Origin: Blastomonas natatoria
GTDB taxonomy: Bacteria; Pseudomonadota; Alphaproteobacteria; Sphingomonadales; Sphingomonadaceae
Assembly (NCBI RefSeq): GCF_003201955.1
Contig: NZ_QJJM01000007.1
Location: 67,891-131,890, forward strand
Direction of reading: 5' to 3'
Length of the DNA stretch: 64,000 bases
Numbering within the stretch: position 1 is the first letter of the stretch; each line of letters starts with the position of its first letter. Positions 35,003 through 45,513 of this stretch are shown here, piece after piece. The position numbers and the translations under genes were made by a program. The notes beneath the pieces were generated by a model. It made no database searches and was not told the DNA's origin. It saw nothing but the letters and a program-made list of their open reading frames with translations.

Positions 35003-36436
35003 ATGTTTGACGGTTTTGACGCGCTGTTGCTGGCGCGGATCCAGTTTGCCTTCACGGTGAGCTTCCACTTCATCTTCCCGGCCTTCTCTATCGGGCTCGC
35101 CAGCTATCTGGCGGTGCTCGAAGGGCTTTGGCTGAAGACGAACGACAGCACCTATCTCGACCTGTTCAAATACTGGCGCAAGATCTTCGCGATCGCCTTT
35201 GCCATGGGCGTCGTATCGGGCATCGTCATGTCGTACCAGTTCGGCACCAACTGGTCGGTCTTCTCGGACAAGACCGGCCCGGTGATCGGCCCGCTGATGG
35301 CGTACGAAGTGCTCACCGCGTTCTTCCTGGAAGCCGGTTTTCTTGGCGTGATGCTGTTCGGCATGGACAAGGTGGGGCGCAAGCTGCACTTCACCGCGAC
35401 GCTGATGGTCGCGATCGGCACGTTCATCTCGGCTTTCTGGATTTTGAGCGTCAACAGCTGGATGCAGACTCCTACCGGGCATCTGATCGCCGAGAACGGC
35501 CAGTTCGTGCCCGGCGAGAGCTGGCTCGCGATCATCTTCAACCCCAGCTTTCCCTACCGCCTCGTGCACACCGTGATGGCGGCCTATCTGACGACTGCCT
35601 TCGTTGTCGGTGCAGTCGGCGCGTTCCACCTGCTCAGGAACAGGGCAGATCACCGCGCCCGTCGCATGTTCTCGATGGCGATGTGGATGGCGGCTCTGGT
35701 CGCGCCTCTGCAGATCTTTGCCGGCGACATGCACGGGCTCAACACGCTCGAGCATCAGCCGGCCAAGGTCATGGCGATGGAAGGCCATTATCAGAGCCAT
35801 CCCGATGGTGCGCCGCTGATCCTGTTCGGTATTCCCAACAGCAAGGAGCAGCGCATTGATTACGCAATAGAAATTCCGAAGGCCTCATCGCTCATCCTCA
35901 AGCATGATCTGAACGCACCTCTCAAGGGGCTGGACACCTTGCCCGAAGACAAACGCCCGCCGGTGGGCATGGTGTTCTGGTCGTTCCGCGTGATGGTCGG
36001 CATCGGCTTTGCGATGCTGGGGATTGGATTGTTCAGCCTGCTCGCCCGGGTGCGGGGCAAGCTGTACGACTGGCCCTGGCTGCACCGTGCCGCGATGGTG
36101 ATGGGCCCGTCGGGCTTCGTCGCGGTGATTGCGGGCTGGGTGACGACTGAGGTCGGCCGCCAGCCCTATACGGTCTATGGCCTGCTCACCACGGCGGACA
36201 GCGTTTCGCCGCTCGCAGCCCCTGCCGTCGGCGCCTCGCTGGTCGCCTTCATCGTCACCTACTTCATCATGTTCGGTGCGGGCACCGCCTATATCCTCAA
36301 GCTGATGAGCAAGCCTGCCACCGGTCATGAAGAGGCTGCTGCTTCTGGTCCTCTGCGCAGCGCCGGCATCACGCCAGCTGCGGCCGACAGCACGCAGCGC
36401 GGCCTCAGCGGGACGATGATGGAGGAGGGCGCATGA
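35003..36436 (+). CDS. cioA: Cytochrome bd-type quinol oxidase subunit I (cyanide-insensitive type)
   Basis: 477-residue CydA/CioA with nine membrane segments. It is the quinol-oxidising, haem-bearing subunit of an O2-reducing bd oxidase. The haem-ligand histidine region FTVSFHFIFPAFSIG (about 18-32), the helix IGPLMAYEVLTAFFLEAGFLG and the methionine region GDMHGLNTLEHQPAK are present. The Q-loop after it is short, as in the cyanide-insensitive CIO group. It overlaps cioB by ATGA. Confidence 0.93.
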   Translation: MFDGFDALLLARIQFAFTVSFHFIFPAFSIGLASYLAVLEGLWLKTNDSTYLDLFKYWRKIFAIAFAMGVVSGIVMSYQFGTNWSVFSDKTGPVIGPLMAYEVLTAFFLEAGFLGVMLFGMDKVGRKLHFTATLMVAIGTFISAFWILSVNSWMQTPTGHLIAENGQFVPGESWLAIIFNPSFPYRLVHTVMAAYLTTAFVVGAVGAFHLLRNRADHRARRMFSMAMWMAALVAPLQIFAGDMHGLNTLEHQPAKVMAMEGHYQSHPDGAPLILFGIPNSKEQRIDYAIEIPKASSLILKHDLNAPLKGLDTLPEDKRPPVGMVFWSFRVMVGIGFAMLGIGLFSLLARVRGKLYDWPWLHRAAMVMGPSGFVAVIAGWVTTEVGRQPYTVYGLLTTADSVSPLAAPAVGASLVAFIVTYFIMFGAGTAYILKLMSKPATGHEEAAASGPLRSAGITPAAADSTQRGLSGTMMEEGA

Positions 36437-37434
36437 GCATGGATCTCACCATCATCTGGGCGTTCATCATCGCCTTTGCCGTGTTCGCCTATGTGGTGAT
36501 GGACGGGTTCGATCTGGGCATCGGCATCATCTTTCCGGCATTGGGCCGTGGTGCCGAGCGCGACAAGGCGATGAATTCGGTCGCGCCCGTCTGGGACGGC
36601 AACGAGACCTGGCTGGTGCTCGGCGGCGGAGGGTTGCTCGCGGCCTTTCCGCTCGCCTATGCGATCATCCTGCCCGCCGTCTACCCGCCGATTATCGCGA
36701 TGCTGCTGGGTCTGGTGCTGCGCGGGGTGGCATTCGAGGGACGCTGGCGTGACCCCAATCACCAGCCGTTCTGGGATTTCTCTTTCACCGCCGGATCGTT
36801 CGTCGCAGCTTTTGCGCAAGGCGTGACTTTGGGCGCGCTGCTGCAGGGCGTTGAGGTCGAGGGCCGCGCCTATGCGGGCGGCTGGCTTGATTGGCTGAGC
36901 TTGTATTCGGTGCTCACCGGCGTGGGCACGGTGATCGGCTATGGGCTGTTGGGATCGACCTGGCTGATCATGAAGACCGAAGGCCCGGTGCAGGACCATG
37001 CCTTCCGGATGAGCTGGAAGCTGTTTCCCGCGACGTTGCTCGCCTTGGGCGCGGTCAGCCTCTACACCCCGTTCCTCGAGGCCGAATATTTCGCACGCTG
37101 GTTCACCTTCCCCAACGTGCTGTTTTCGGCGCAGGTGCCGCTCCTGGTCGCTGTCATCGCCATCCTGCTGTTCCGTTCGCTCCGGAAGCGGCACGACTAT
37201 GCCCCGTTCCTGCTGACGCTGGCGCTGTTCCTGCTCGGCATGATCGGACTTGGTATCAGCATGTTCCCCTATGTCGTGCCCGAAGAAGTAACGATCTGGG
37301 ACGCGGCGACGCACCCCAGCAGCCAGCTGTTCATGCTGGTCGGCACTTTGTTCATCGTGCCGCTGATCATCGGCTATACCGCCTGGGCCTATTGGGTGTT
37401 CCGCGGCAAGGTGGGGGATGAGGGGTATCATTGA
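36433..37434 (+). CDS. cioB: Cytochrome bd-type quinol oxidase subunit II
   Basis: 333-residue CydB/CioB with about eight transmembrane helices. VMDGFDLGIGIIFPALGR and VWDGNETWLVLGGGGLLAAFP are characteristic. It pairs with subunit I to form the quinol oxidase. The start ATG overlaps the cioA stop; a second in-frame ATG is at 36439. A 47-aa third subunit overlaps its stop (TGATG). Confidence 0.93.
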   Translation: MSMDLTIIWAFIIAFAVFAYVVMDGFDLGIGIIFPALGRGAERDKAMNSVAPVWDGNETWLVLGGGGLLAAFPLAYAIILPAVYPPIIAMLLGLVLRGVAFEGRWRDPNHQPFWDFSFTAGSFVAAFAQGVTLGALLQGVEVEGRAYAGGWLDWLSLYSVLTGVGTVIGYGLLGSTWLIMKTEGPVQDHAFRMSWKLFPATLLALGAVSLYTPFLEAEYFARWFTFPNVLFSAQVPLLVAVIAILLFRSLRKRHDYAPFLLTLALFLLGMIGLGISMFPYVVPEEVTIWDAATHPSSQLFMLVGTLFIVPLIIGYTAWAYWVFRGKVGDEGYH

Positions 37435-37577
37435 TGGCGCTCGACCCCGACAATGCCGATCGCGGCGACGCGCGACCGCTGGCCGAGCGGCTCGGCTGGA
37501 TGGTCGTCATCTGGCTGATCTCGGTCGGGGTGATCGGTTTGGTCGCCTATGCCATCAGATGGTGGATTAACGCCTGA
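37434..37577 (+). CDS. DUF2474 small subunit of cytochrome bd oxidase
   Basis: 47-residue protein too short for usual gene calling: polar N-terminus, RPLAERLGWMVVIW, then one membrane helix and a short basic tail (YAIRWWINA). This PLAxRLGW-helix pattern is that of DUF2474 proteins encoded after cioAB, analogous to CydX. The ATG overlaps the cioB stop, so it is co-translated. Confidence 0.85.
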   Translation: MALDPDNADRGDARPLAERLGWMVVIWLISVGVIGLVAYAIRWWINA

Positions 37578-37592
37578 CGCGCGGGCGATGCC

Positions 37593-38024
37593 ATGTTATT
37601 CTGCGGCATGGCAGACCCGGTCGACCCTCTTCCTGATGCGGGCGCAAATCCGAACCTGACCGCTGATACCCTCGCGGTGCGCGGCTTCCATCTGATCGAG
37701 CACGTGCTGCTGATTCTGGTCGCGCTGATGACCCTGGGCGCGGCGGGCATCGAGGTAGGCGGCATATTGGCTGCGCGCACGATCTCGCTCGCCGATATCC
37801 TGCTGATGTTCCTTTATACCGAAGTCATCGGCATGATCGCAGTCTTCTATACCGGGCGCGGGTCGCCGTTCGTATATCCGATCTTCATCGCGATCACCGC
37901 GCTGGCGCGGCTGATCGTGCTGCAGGGCAAGGACATGGCACCGGACAAGATCCTGTTCGAGGCGGGCGCGATCCTGTTGCTGGCCATCGCAGCGGTGGTG
38001 ATCACGCGGGCCGGCAGGGGTTGA
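37593..38024 (+). CDS. psiE: PsiE-family membrane protein
   Basis: 143 residues (or 138 from the ATG at 37608) with four predicted membrane helices and YTEVIGMIAVFYTGRGSPFVYPIFIAITALARLI, matching PsiE (phosphate-starvation-inducible). Function is not established. It is downstream of the cytochrome bd genes. Confidence 0.82.
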   Translation: MLFCGMADPVDPLPDAGANPNLTADTLAVRGFHLIEHVLLILVALMTLGAAGIEVGGILAARTISLADILLMFLYTEVIGMIAVFYTGRGSPFVYPIFIAITALARLIVLQGKDMAPDKILFEAGAILLLAIAAVVITRAGRG

Positions 38025-38081
38025 CCACCGCATTGCTGGTGGCATGAAGGCAATATCCACGCTCCAAGCAAAGCCCAGCCC

Positions 38082-38639
38082 ATGACCAGCGAAAAGCACT
38101 ATATTACCGCCAACAGCCTGTTGGAGGACAGCTATCGCCTGGCGATGAAGGTGGTCGAGAGCGGATACGAGCCCACGCATATCGTCGGGATCTGGCGCGG
38201 AGGCGCTCCGGTGGGGATCGCCGTGCAGGAACTGCTGGAATATCACGGGATCGATGCCGATCACATCGCCATCCGCACGGCCAGCTATTATGGCATCGAT
38301 CAGCAGAGCAAGGATGTGCGCGTCTATGCGCTCGGCTATCTGGTGGACACGCTCAGTCCGGAGGATCGGCTGCTGGTGGTCGACGATGTGTTCGATAGCG
38401 GCAAGTCTATCCAGGCGTTCATTCACGAGCTTGCGGCCAAGTGCCGCTACAACATGCCTCACGACTGGCGGATCGCCACGGTCTATTACAAGCCCTCACG
38501 CAATCAGACCGACATGACGCCCGATTATTTCGTCCACGAAACCGAGCAATGGCTGGTTTTTCCGCACGAGATCGTGGGGCTGAGCGTCGAGGAGATCCGC
38601 GAGCACAAGCCGGGGGCGAGGATCATCTTGGGCGAATAG
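38082..38639 (+). CDS. Purine-type phosphoribosyltransferase
   Basis: 185-residue PRTase. The PRPP-binding loop VVDDVFDSGKS is at 99-109 and the flexible catalytic loop is around residues 64-74. Xanthine/hypoxanthine-type PRTases salvage purine bases to nucleotides. The neighbour at 38793 is an adenine deaminase, which makes hypoxanthine, so hypoxanthine is the likeliest substrate (inference). The base specificity is not readable from the sequence. Confidence 0.85.
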   Translation: MTSEKHYITANSLLEDSYRLAMKVVESGYEPTHIVGIWRGGAPVGIAVQELLEYHGIDADHIAIRTASYYGIDQQSKDVRVYALGYLVDTLSPEDRLLVVDDVFDSGKSIQAFIHELAAKCRYNMPHDWRIATVYYKPSRNQTDMTPDYFVHETEQWLVFPHEIVGLSVEEIREHKPGARIILGE

Positions 38640-38656
38640 AACGGCACTCATCCAAT

Positions 38657-38738
38657 CGTCATTCCCGCGAACGCGGGTATCCAGCTTCCCTGTCGACGGT
38701 GGTGTGAATAGCGGGACCCCGCATGCGCAGGGGTGACG
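38657..38738. repeat. REP-like inverted repeat, second copy
   Basis: 82 bp with ends CGTCATTCCCGCG and GGGGTGACG and internal ATCC-AGCTTCCC/GGGACCCC blocks, matching the repeat at 13465-13546 in outline. It sits between two purine-salvage genes. Confidence 0.8.
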
Positions 38739-38792
38739 AAAGTTGGCGATGGGAATTGCGCCCATCCGCGCCACTTGGCATAACCTGCTACC

Positions 38793-39815
38793 ATGACCCC
38801 CGATCAGCGCTACGCCTATATCGACCGCCTGCCCAAGGCCGAACTCCACCTGCATATCGAAGGCTCGCTAGAGCCCGAAATGCTGTTCGACCTGGCACAG
38901 CGCAACGGCGTATCCATTCCGTTTGCGAGCGTTGAGGAAATCCGAAACGCTTACAATTTCAGTAATTTGCAGGATTTTCTCGATATCTATTATCAGGGCA
39001 TGGCGGTGCTGCTGAAGCAGCAGGATTTCTACGATCTGACCTGGGCCTATCTCGAACGCGCGCATGCCGACCATGTCCGCCATGTCGAGATGTTCTTCGA
39101 TCCCCAGGGCCATACCGAGCGCGGCGTCGCTTTTGCCGATGTCGTCACCGGCATTTCCGACGCGCTGGCCGATGGCGAGAAGCAATGGGGGATCACCTCG
39201 CGGCTGATCATGTGCTTCCTGCGCCATCTCGACGAGGCCAGCGCCGAAGCGACGCTGGACGAGGCGGTTCCGTTTCTGGACAGGATCGCAGGGGTCGGTC
39301 TCGATTCTTCCGAAGTCGGCCATCCGCCGTCGAAATTCCGCAACGTCTTTGCCCGTGCGCGCTCGCTGGGCCTGAAGATCGTCGCGCATGCCGGCGAGGA
39401 AGGGCCGCCCGAATATGTCCACGAGGCGCTCGACATCCTGAATGTCGACCGGATCGACCATGGCAACCGCGCGCTCGAAGACGAGGGGCTTGTTCAGCGG
39501 ATCGTCGCCGACGGGATGACGCTGACCGTCTGCCCGCTGTCCAACCTGAAGCTGTGCGTGATCGACGAGATTGGCCAGAGTCCGGTCAAGCGCATGCTCG
39601 ACGCCGGTATTCGCGCGACGGTCAATTCGGACGATCCCGCCTATTTTGGCGGCTATGTGAACGAGAATTACCGGGCAATCGCCTCAGCGCTCGATCTGAG
39701 CCGCGACGACTTGCGCACGCTCGCTGCTAACAGCTTCACCGGATCATTCCTCCCCGAAGAGGCGAAAGCGCATTTGCTGGCCGAGATCGACCTGTATGAT
39801 GCGCATTTCGCCTGA
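38793..39815 (+). CDS. Adenine deaminase (adenosine-deaminase-like)
   Basis: 340-residue amidohydrolase. The metal ligands are H19 and H21 (AELHLHIEG) plus the later [13 protein letters not shown] and [11 protein letters not shown] motifs. [17 protein letters not shown] and [20 protein letters not shown] are the diagnostic features of the group once annotated as adenosine deaminase but biochemically adenine deaminases (Pseudomonas PA0148 type). It should convert adenine to hypoxanthine for salvage by the adjacent phosphoribosyltransferase. Confidence 0.88.
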   Translation: MTPDQRYAYIDRLPKAELHLHIEGSLEPEMLFDLAQRNGVSIPFASVEEIRNAYNFSNLQDFLDIYYQGMAVLLKQQDFYDLTWAYLERAHADHVRHVEMFFDPQGHTERGVAFADVVTGISDALADGEKQWGITSRLIMCFLRHLDEASAEATLDEAVPFLDRIAGVGLDSSEVGHPPSKFRNVFARARSLGLKIVAHAGEEGPPEYVHEALDILNVDRIDHGNRALEDEGLVQRIVADGMTLTVCPLSNLKLCVIDEIGQSPVKRMLDAGIRATVNSDDPAYFGGYVNENYRAIASALDLSRDDLRTLAANSFTGSFLPEEAKAHLLAEIDLYDAHFA

Positions 39816-39824
39816 TCGTGGGGC

Positions 39825-40511
39825 TCAGCGCTCGCTCAGATAATAGCGCTCGATTTCGACCAGATTGTCATCCAGCTGATAGACGATGGGCTGGCCGGTC
39901 GGGATTTCGAGGCCGGTAATCGCATCATCGGCGATGCCCGACAGATGCTTGACCAGAGCGCGCAGCGAATTGCCGTGCGCCGAGATGATCACGCGCTTGC
40001 CCGCTTTCAGTTCAGGCGCGATGCGGCTTTCCCAATAGGGCAGAACGCGCGCGATGGTGTTCTTCAGGCTCTCGGTATCGGGAATCGCGATCCCGGCATA
40101 GCGGCGGTCCTTCGACAGGTCGAATTCGGAACCCGCGTCGAGCGGCGGCGGCGGAATGTCGAAGCTGCGGCGCCAGATATGCACCTGCTCGTCGCCATGC
40201 TTGGCGGCGGTCTCGGCCTTGTCGAGCCCGGTCAGCCCGCCATAATGGCGCTCGTTCAGCCGCCAGTCCTTCTCGACCGGCAGCCACAGACGCTGCATTT
40301 CTTCCAGCGCCAGATTGAGTGTCTTGATCGCGCGGGTCTGCAGCGAGGTGAAGGCGATATCGAAATCCAGCCCCTTGTCGCGCATCAGCTGCCCCGCCGC
40401 ACGCGCCTCGGCCGCTCCCTTTTCGGTGACGTCGACATCCCACCAGCCGGTGAAGCGGTTTTCCAGGTTCCATTGCGACTGGCCATGACGGATGAGGACA
40501 AGCTGAGGCAT
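39825..40511 (-). CDS. gpmA: 2,3-bisphosphoglycerate-dependent phosphoglycerate mutase
   Basis: 228-residue GpmA, interconverting 3- and 2-phosphoglycerate. The phosphohistidine is H9 (IRHGQSQWN). The second histidine is in [32 protein letters not shown] matches the classical dimeric dPGM. The ATG at 40511 is chosen; the frame is open upstream but without homology. Confidence 0.96.
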   Translation of the reverse strand: MPQLVLIRHGQSQWNLENRFTGWWDVDVTEKGAAEARAAGQLMRDKGLDFDIAFTSLQTRAIKTLNLALEEMQRLWLPVEKDWRLNERHYGGLTGLDKAETAAKHGDEQVHIWRRSFDIPPPPLDAGSEFDLSKDRRYAGIAIPDTESLKNTIARVLPYWESRIAPELKAGKRVIISAHGNSLRALVKHLSGIADDAITGLEIPTGQPIVYQLDDNLVEIERYYLSER

Positions 40512-40634
40512 GCGAGGCGTCTCCTTTGATCTTGGGAGCGCGTTTAGCGCCCGGTCCCGAGCGCGCAACCCCGTTTCGCCTTCGGCAGATGGGTCAGGAC
40601 CCGGCGGCGAAGCCCGCCGGAGTGGCCATCGAAG

Positions 40635-41162
40635 CTATTTCTCGCGCAACCTCGGCATGAGCTCGATGAAATTGCAGGGCCGGTTGCGGCTGTCGAGCTG
40701 CTCGTTGAGAATGCCATTCCAGCCATCCTTCACCGCGCCGTTCGATCCGGGCAGCGCAAAGATGTACGTGCCGCGCGCCAGCACCGCGCAGGCCCGCGAC
40801 TGGACGGTGCTGGTCCCGATCGTCTGATAGCTGAGCCAGCGAAAAAGTTCGCCGAAGCCTGGAATGTCCTTGTCCTTCACCCGGTCAAGCGCCTCGGGGG
40901 TGATGTCGCGACCGGTCAGGCCGGTGCCACCGGTAGAGATGATCGCGTCGATCTCGGGATCGTCGATCCAGTTGTTCAGCCGCACCACGAGCCTCGCGAC
41001 ATCGTCCTTCTCGATCGCGCGGGTGATCAGCCTGTGACCCTTGCCCGTGATCAGCCCGGCGAGAATGTCGCCTGAGCTATCGTCTGCAGCGGTGCGCGTG
41101 TCCGATATCGTCAACAGCGCGATGTTGATGGGCCTGAAGACCCGCGATTCGTCGATCGCCAT
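40635..41162 (-). CDS. moaB: Molybdenum cofactor biosynthesis protein B
   Basis: 175-residue MoaB/Mog-type protein, a molybdopterin adenylyltransferase relative. It contains [27 protein letters not shown] and [13 protein letters not shown], the conserved MPT-binding segments. It follows the lytic transglycosylase gene by 3 bases, so it is probably co-transcribed with it. Confidence 0.92.
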   Translation of the reverse strand: MAIDESRVFRPINIALLTISDTRTAADDSSGDILAGLITGKGHRLITRAIEKDDVARLVVRLNNWIDDPEIDAIISTGGTGLTGRDITPEALDRVKDKDIPGFGELFRWLSYQTIGTSTVQSRACAVLARGTYIFALPGSNGAVKDGWNGILNEQLDSRNRPCNFIELMPRLREK

Positions 41163-41165
41163 CGC

Positions 41166-42920
41166 TCAGTTGTTCTGCACCGTATCGAGCCTTACAAGCT
41201 CGATTCCCCCCGCATGCGGGAAGCGTGGCCACATGCCCTGGGCAAGGCCGGTTGCGCTCTTCGAATTCACCCCGGCCTGCTTTTCGTACATCCAGTAATT
41301 GCGCAGGATGATGCCGACATAGGCGCGCGTCTCCCAATAGGGGATCGATTCGATGAACAGCAGCGGGTCGCCATTGTCGCGCACCTTGCTGTTCCAGCGG
41401 CTGACCGGCAGCGGGCCGGCATTATAGGCGGCGATGATCTTGGGCAGCAGGCCCTGGGTTTCGGATCGCTTGCTGAGAAACTCGAGATACCGCTGACCAT
41501 ATTCGAGATTGACCGACGGCTGATAAAGGTCGGTTGCGCTGACCGACTGGCCACGGGCGCGTGCCATGTCCTGCGCGGTGCCCGGCAACACCTGCATCAG
41601 CCCGCGGGCATCAGCGGGGCTGCGCGCGTCGCTACGGAAGTTCGATTCCTGCAGGGTGTGCGCATAGACCAGCGCCGGATCGACACGCCATCCTTCGATC
41701 GGCACCCAGCGCGGTGACGGAAAACGAGCGAACGTATCCGGACGGCTGCCTTGCGGGCCGTTATGCGCCAGCCACATCTGGGTCTGCGGCATCGAGAGAT
41801 CTCGTGCCAGTCGCAGCAGCGCGTCGTGCGCCCTGTCGCCGGCAATCTGCGCCTCATGCCGAAGAACCTGATCGGCCAGCGTCGATTCGCCGATCTGCCC
41901 GAGGGCGATGGCACGGCGCACATTCGGCCTGTCCTTCAGATCCTTCCAGTCACTGTCGCTGAAGTCCGGCGTGCGCGCGGCGGGGCTGGCCAGTCCCAGC
42001 TGTTCGCCTGCGAGCACACCGTACAGCGTTTCGCCATACTGGCTTGCCGCACGCAGATTGGCCTGAACCAGGTCAGGACGACGGCAGCGCGTCGCCGCGC
42101 GCGAGGCCCAGTAATAACCGGCAGCGCGCTGTTCCTCGTTCCAGGCATTGGCTGCCGCGCCTTCGAAACCCTGCAGTGCTGCCGCACAATTGCCAAGGCG
42201 CCACGCGGCCAGTCCTGCGGTCCAGTGCGCTTCGCCGAGCCACTCGCCAGACCCGAGCGTCGCGGCCCTCGCCATGTCCAGCGCTTCCTGATCGCGATTT
42301 TCGAGATAATAGGACCATGCCACGCGTTGCTGCAATTCGGTGCGGGCATGGGGGCTCAGCGTGTCGACCTGTTCGGCCAGTGCAGCGGCTGCGCCCGCCG
42401 GGTCATCGGCAACTATGCGTTCCTGAATCTGGGCAGCGAGCGTCGGCGGCACGGTGCCGTCGGAAATGCTGCGCGGCTTGCCTCGCCGGGTCAGGCCACC
42501 AAAGCTTGCCATGCGGACCATCTGAGGCCGATCGGGCAGGATCGTCGCACCGCGCTTGGTCGCAAGGGTCGCCAGCCGCTCGGCATGCGGCAGCTCCGGT
42601 GCAGCGTTGAGCAGGCTGAGCAACGGGCCCATCTCGATACGGGGCGAATTGGCTGCAAGATAGAGCTCGGCGCGAGCGATCTCGTGAAGCAGGCCCTTGT
42701 CGCGGCTGTCGAGCAACTCGCCGGCCCTGGCCCACTTCTGCCCGCGGATCGCGGCAAAGACTTCAGTATAATACTGGCGGTCTGACGAGGACAGCAGCTC
42801 CGGCACCTGGGTCCTGGCGACACGGCTGGAAAAATAGCTGTAGGATGTTTCCTCGGCCATTGCAGGCTGGCAGGAGATCAGGGCCGCGCCCCCGGCTATG
42901 ATCAGCGCTTTCTTCAGCAA
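41166..42920 (-). CDS. slt: Soluble lytic murein transglycosylase
   Basis: 584-residue protein with a signal peptide (about 1-22) and a long superhelical alpha domain (about 30-400). The C-terminal SLT domain has catalytic glutamate in YAHTLQESNFRSDA and ARGLMQVLPGTA, then AYNAGPLPVSRW. It cleaves the glycan strands of peptidoglycan in the periplasm. It starts at TTG with GGAG upstream and lies 4 bases after the UDG-like gene. Confidence 0.92.
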   Translation of the reverse strand: MLKKALIIAGGAALISCQPAMAEETSYSYFSSRVARTQVPELLSSSDRQYYTEVFAAIRGQKWARAGELLDSRDKGLLHEIARAELYLAANSPRIEMGPLLSLLNAAPELPHAERLATLATKRGATILPDRPQMVRMASFGGLTRRGKPRSISDGTVPPTLAAQIQERIVADDPAGAAAALAEQVDTLSPHARTELQQRVAWSYYLENRDQEALDMARAATLGSGEWLGEAHWTAGLAAWRLGNCAAALQGFEGAAANAWNEEQRAAGYYWASRAATRCRRPDLVQANLRAASQYGETLYGVLAGEQLGLASPAARTPDFSDSDWKDLKDRPNVRRAIALGQIGESTLADQVLRHEAQIAGDRAHDALLRLARDLSMPQTQMWLAHNGPQGSRPDTFARFPSPRWVPIEGWRVDPALVYAHTLQESNFRSDARSPADARGLMQVLPGTAQDMARARGQSVSATDLYQPSVNLEYGQRYLEFLSKRSETQGLLPKIIAAYNAGPLPVSRWNSKVRDNGDPLLFIESIPYWETRAYVGIILRNYWMYEKQAGVNSKSATGLAQGMWPRFPHAGGIELVRLDTVQNN

Positions 42921-42924
42921 GGTC

Positions 42925-43698
42925 TCACTCCAAGAGCAGCAGCTGCCATTGCTTCCACGCCATGCTCTTCTCTGGCGCGATGCGATTAAACATCAGGCTG
43001 AGCTTGCGCGTGACAACCGTTTTGACAGTCCGCCCACCATGGTTAAGAAAATGCAAATCGGTTGGATTTTGCGATGGATCGTGTTTCAGCAGCGCTCTGG
43101 CGGTGTCTTCGCCCGCAACCACCAGCATTTCCGGCGCGACCAGCCCGATATGGTGATTGGCAATTCTCGTCCAGATCGGAAGATGCGGCAGTGCCGCCTG
43201 ATTATCGAGCACCAGCCTCGGGAAGAGCGAGGCGCGATAGATTCCATCCGGACTCATCCCGCAGGCGCGGGCGATATTGTCCAGCAGGCGGCCCGCCCGG
43301 CCCGAAAGCACGGCTTCCTCGTCATCACGTTCGGGCGCTCCGGTCAGCACCATCAGTCGCGCGCCTGCCGTTCCGATGGGGGCAATATGCCGTCCATCGC
43401 CTCCATCGGCCGCAAGCGAACCCTGTTTCCAGGCAGCCTGAAAGGCTTCCAGGGTATCGGGCAGTGTCAGCGAGGCCGGCGCTTGTGGCGGCGGCGGGGC
43501 GATGGCGGCCTGTGCGAGCGCGGGCGCAGGCCTGCGATGCGGCAATGCCGTAGCTGGCGGCGTCGCACTGGCGGTCGGCAGGTCATCGGCCAGCCAGTCA
43601 TTGGGCGTATCGACGAAATCCCATTCGACGCCCGCCAGCTGCCACCAGTCGACCAGGCTCTGGGCTTCGCGCAGGGGATCGTTCACCGGTGTCAGCAC
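42925..43698 (-). CDS. Degenerate uracil-DNA-glycosylase-like protein
   Basis: 257 residues. The C-terminal part (about 105-250) keeps the outline of family-4-type uracil-DNA glycosylases. The usual active-site motif GEAPG-x-xED is replaced by LTGAPERDDEE, and the GRAGRLLDNI segment is retained. The four Fe-S cysteines are absent. The N-terminal part (1-100) is a proline/alanine-rich linker. Probably not a normal DNA glycosylase. It is the first gene of the slt-moaB run and starts at GTG. Confidence 0.65.
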   Translation of the reverse strand: MLTPVNDPLREAQSLVDWWQLAGVEWDFVDTPNDWLADDLPTASATPPATALPHRRPAPALAQAAIAPPPPQAPASLTLPDTLEAFQAAWKQGSLAADGGDGRHIAPIGTAGARLMVLTGAPERDDEEAVLSGRAGRLLDNIARACGMSPDGIYRASLFPRLVLDNQAALPHLPIWTRIANHHIGLVAPEMLVVAGEDTARALLKHDPSQNPTDLHFLNHGGRTVKTVVTRKLSLMFNRIAPEKSMAWKQWQLLLLE

Positions 43699-43812
43699 GT
43701 TGATACCCCAAAGCGGGTTGACTTGGCGCTCTTGGCGCTATTGGAGTGAACGGGAAGGGGCATGCCATCGCCTTATGGCACAGGCCCCATCCTGAGCAAC
43801 GGGGAACACGAG

Positions 43813-45465
<1,653 letters not shown>

Positions 45466-45474
45466 GGCGGTTCG

Positions 45475-45502
45475 CCCCTCCCCGCATCGGGGAGGGGTTT
45501 TT
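45475..45502 (+). terminator. Rho-independent terminator after etfD
   Basis: Perfect 9-bp stem CCCCTCCCC / GGGGAGGGG with a GCATC loop, followed by TTTTT. The ispE start (GTG 45514) lies only 12 bases beyond it, so ispE translation begins just after the terminator. Confidence 0.85.
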
Positions 45503-45513
45503 CTCAGGAACCC

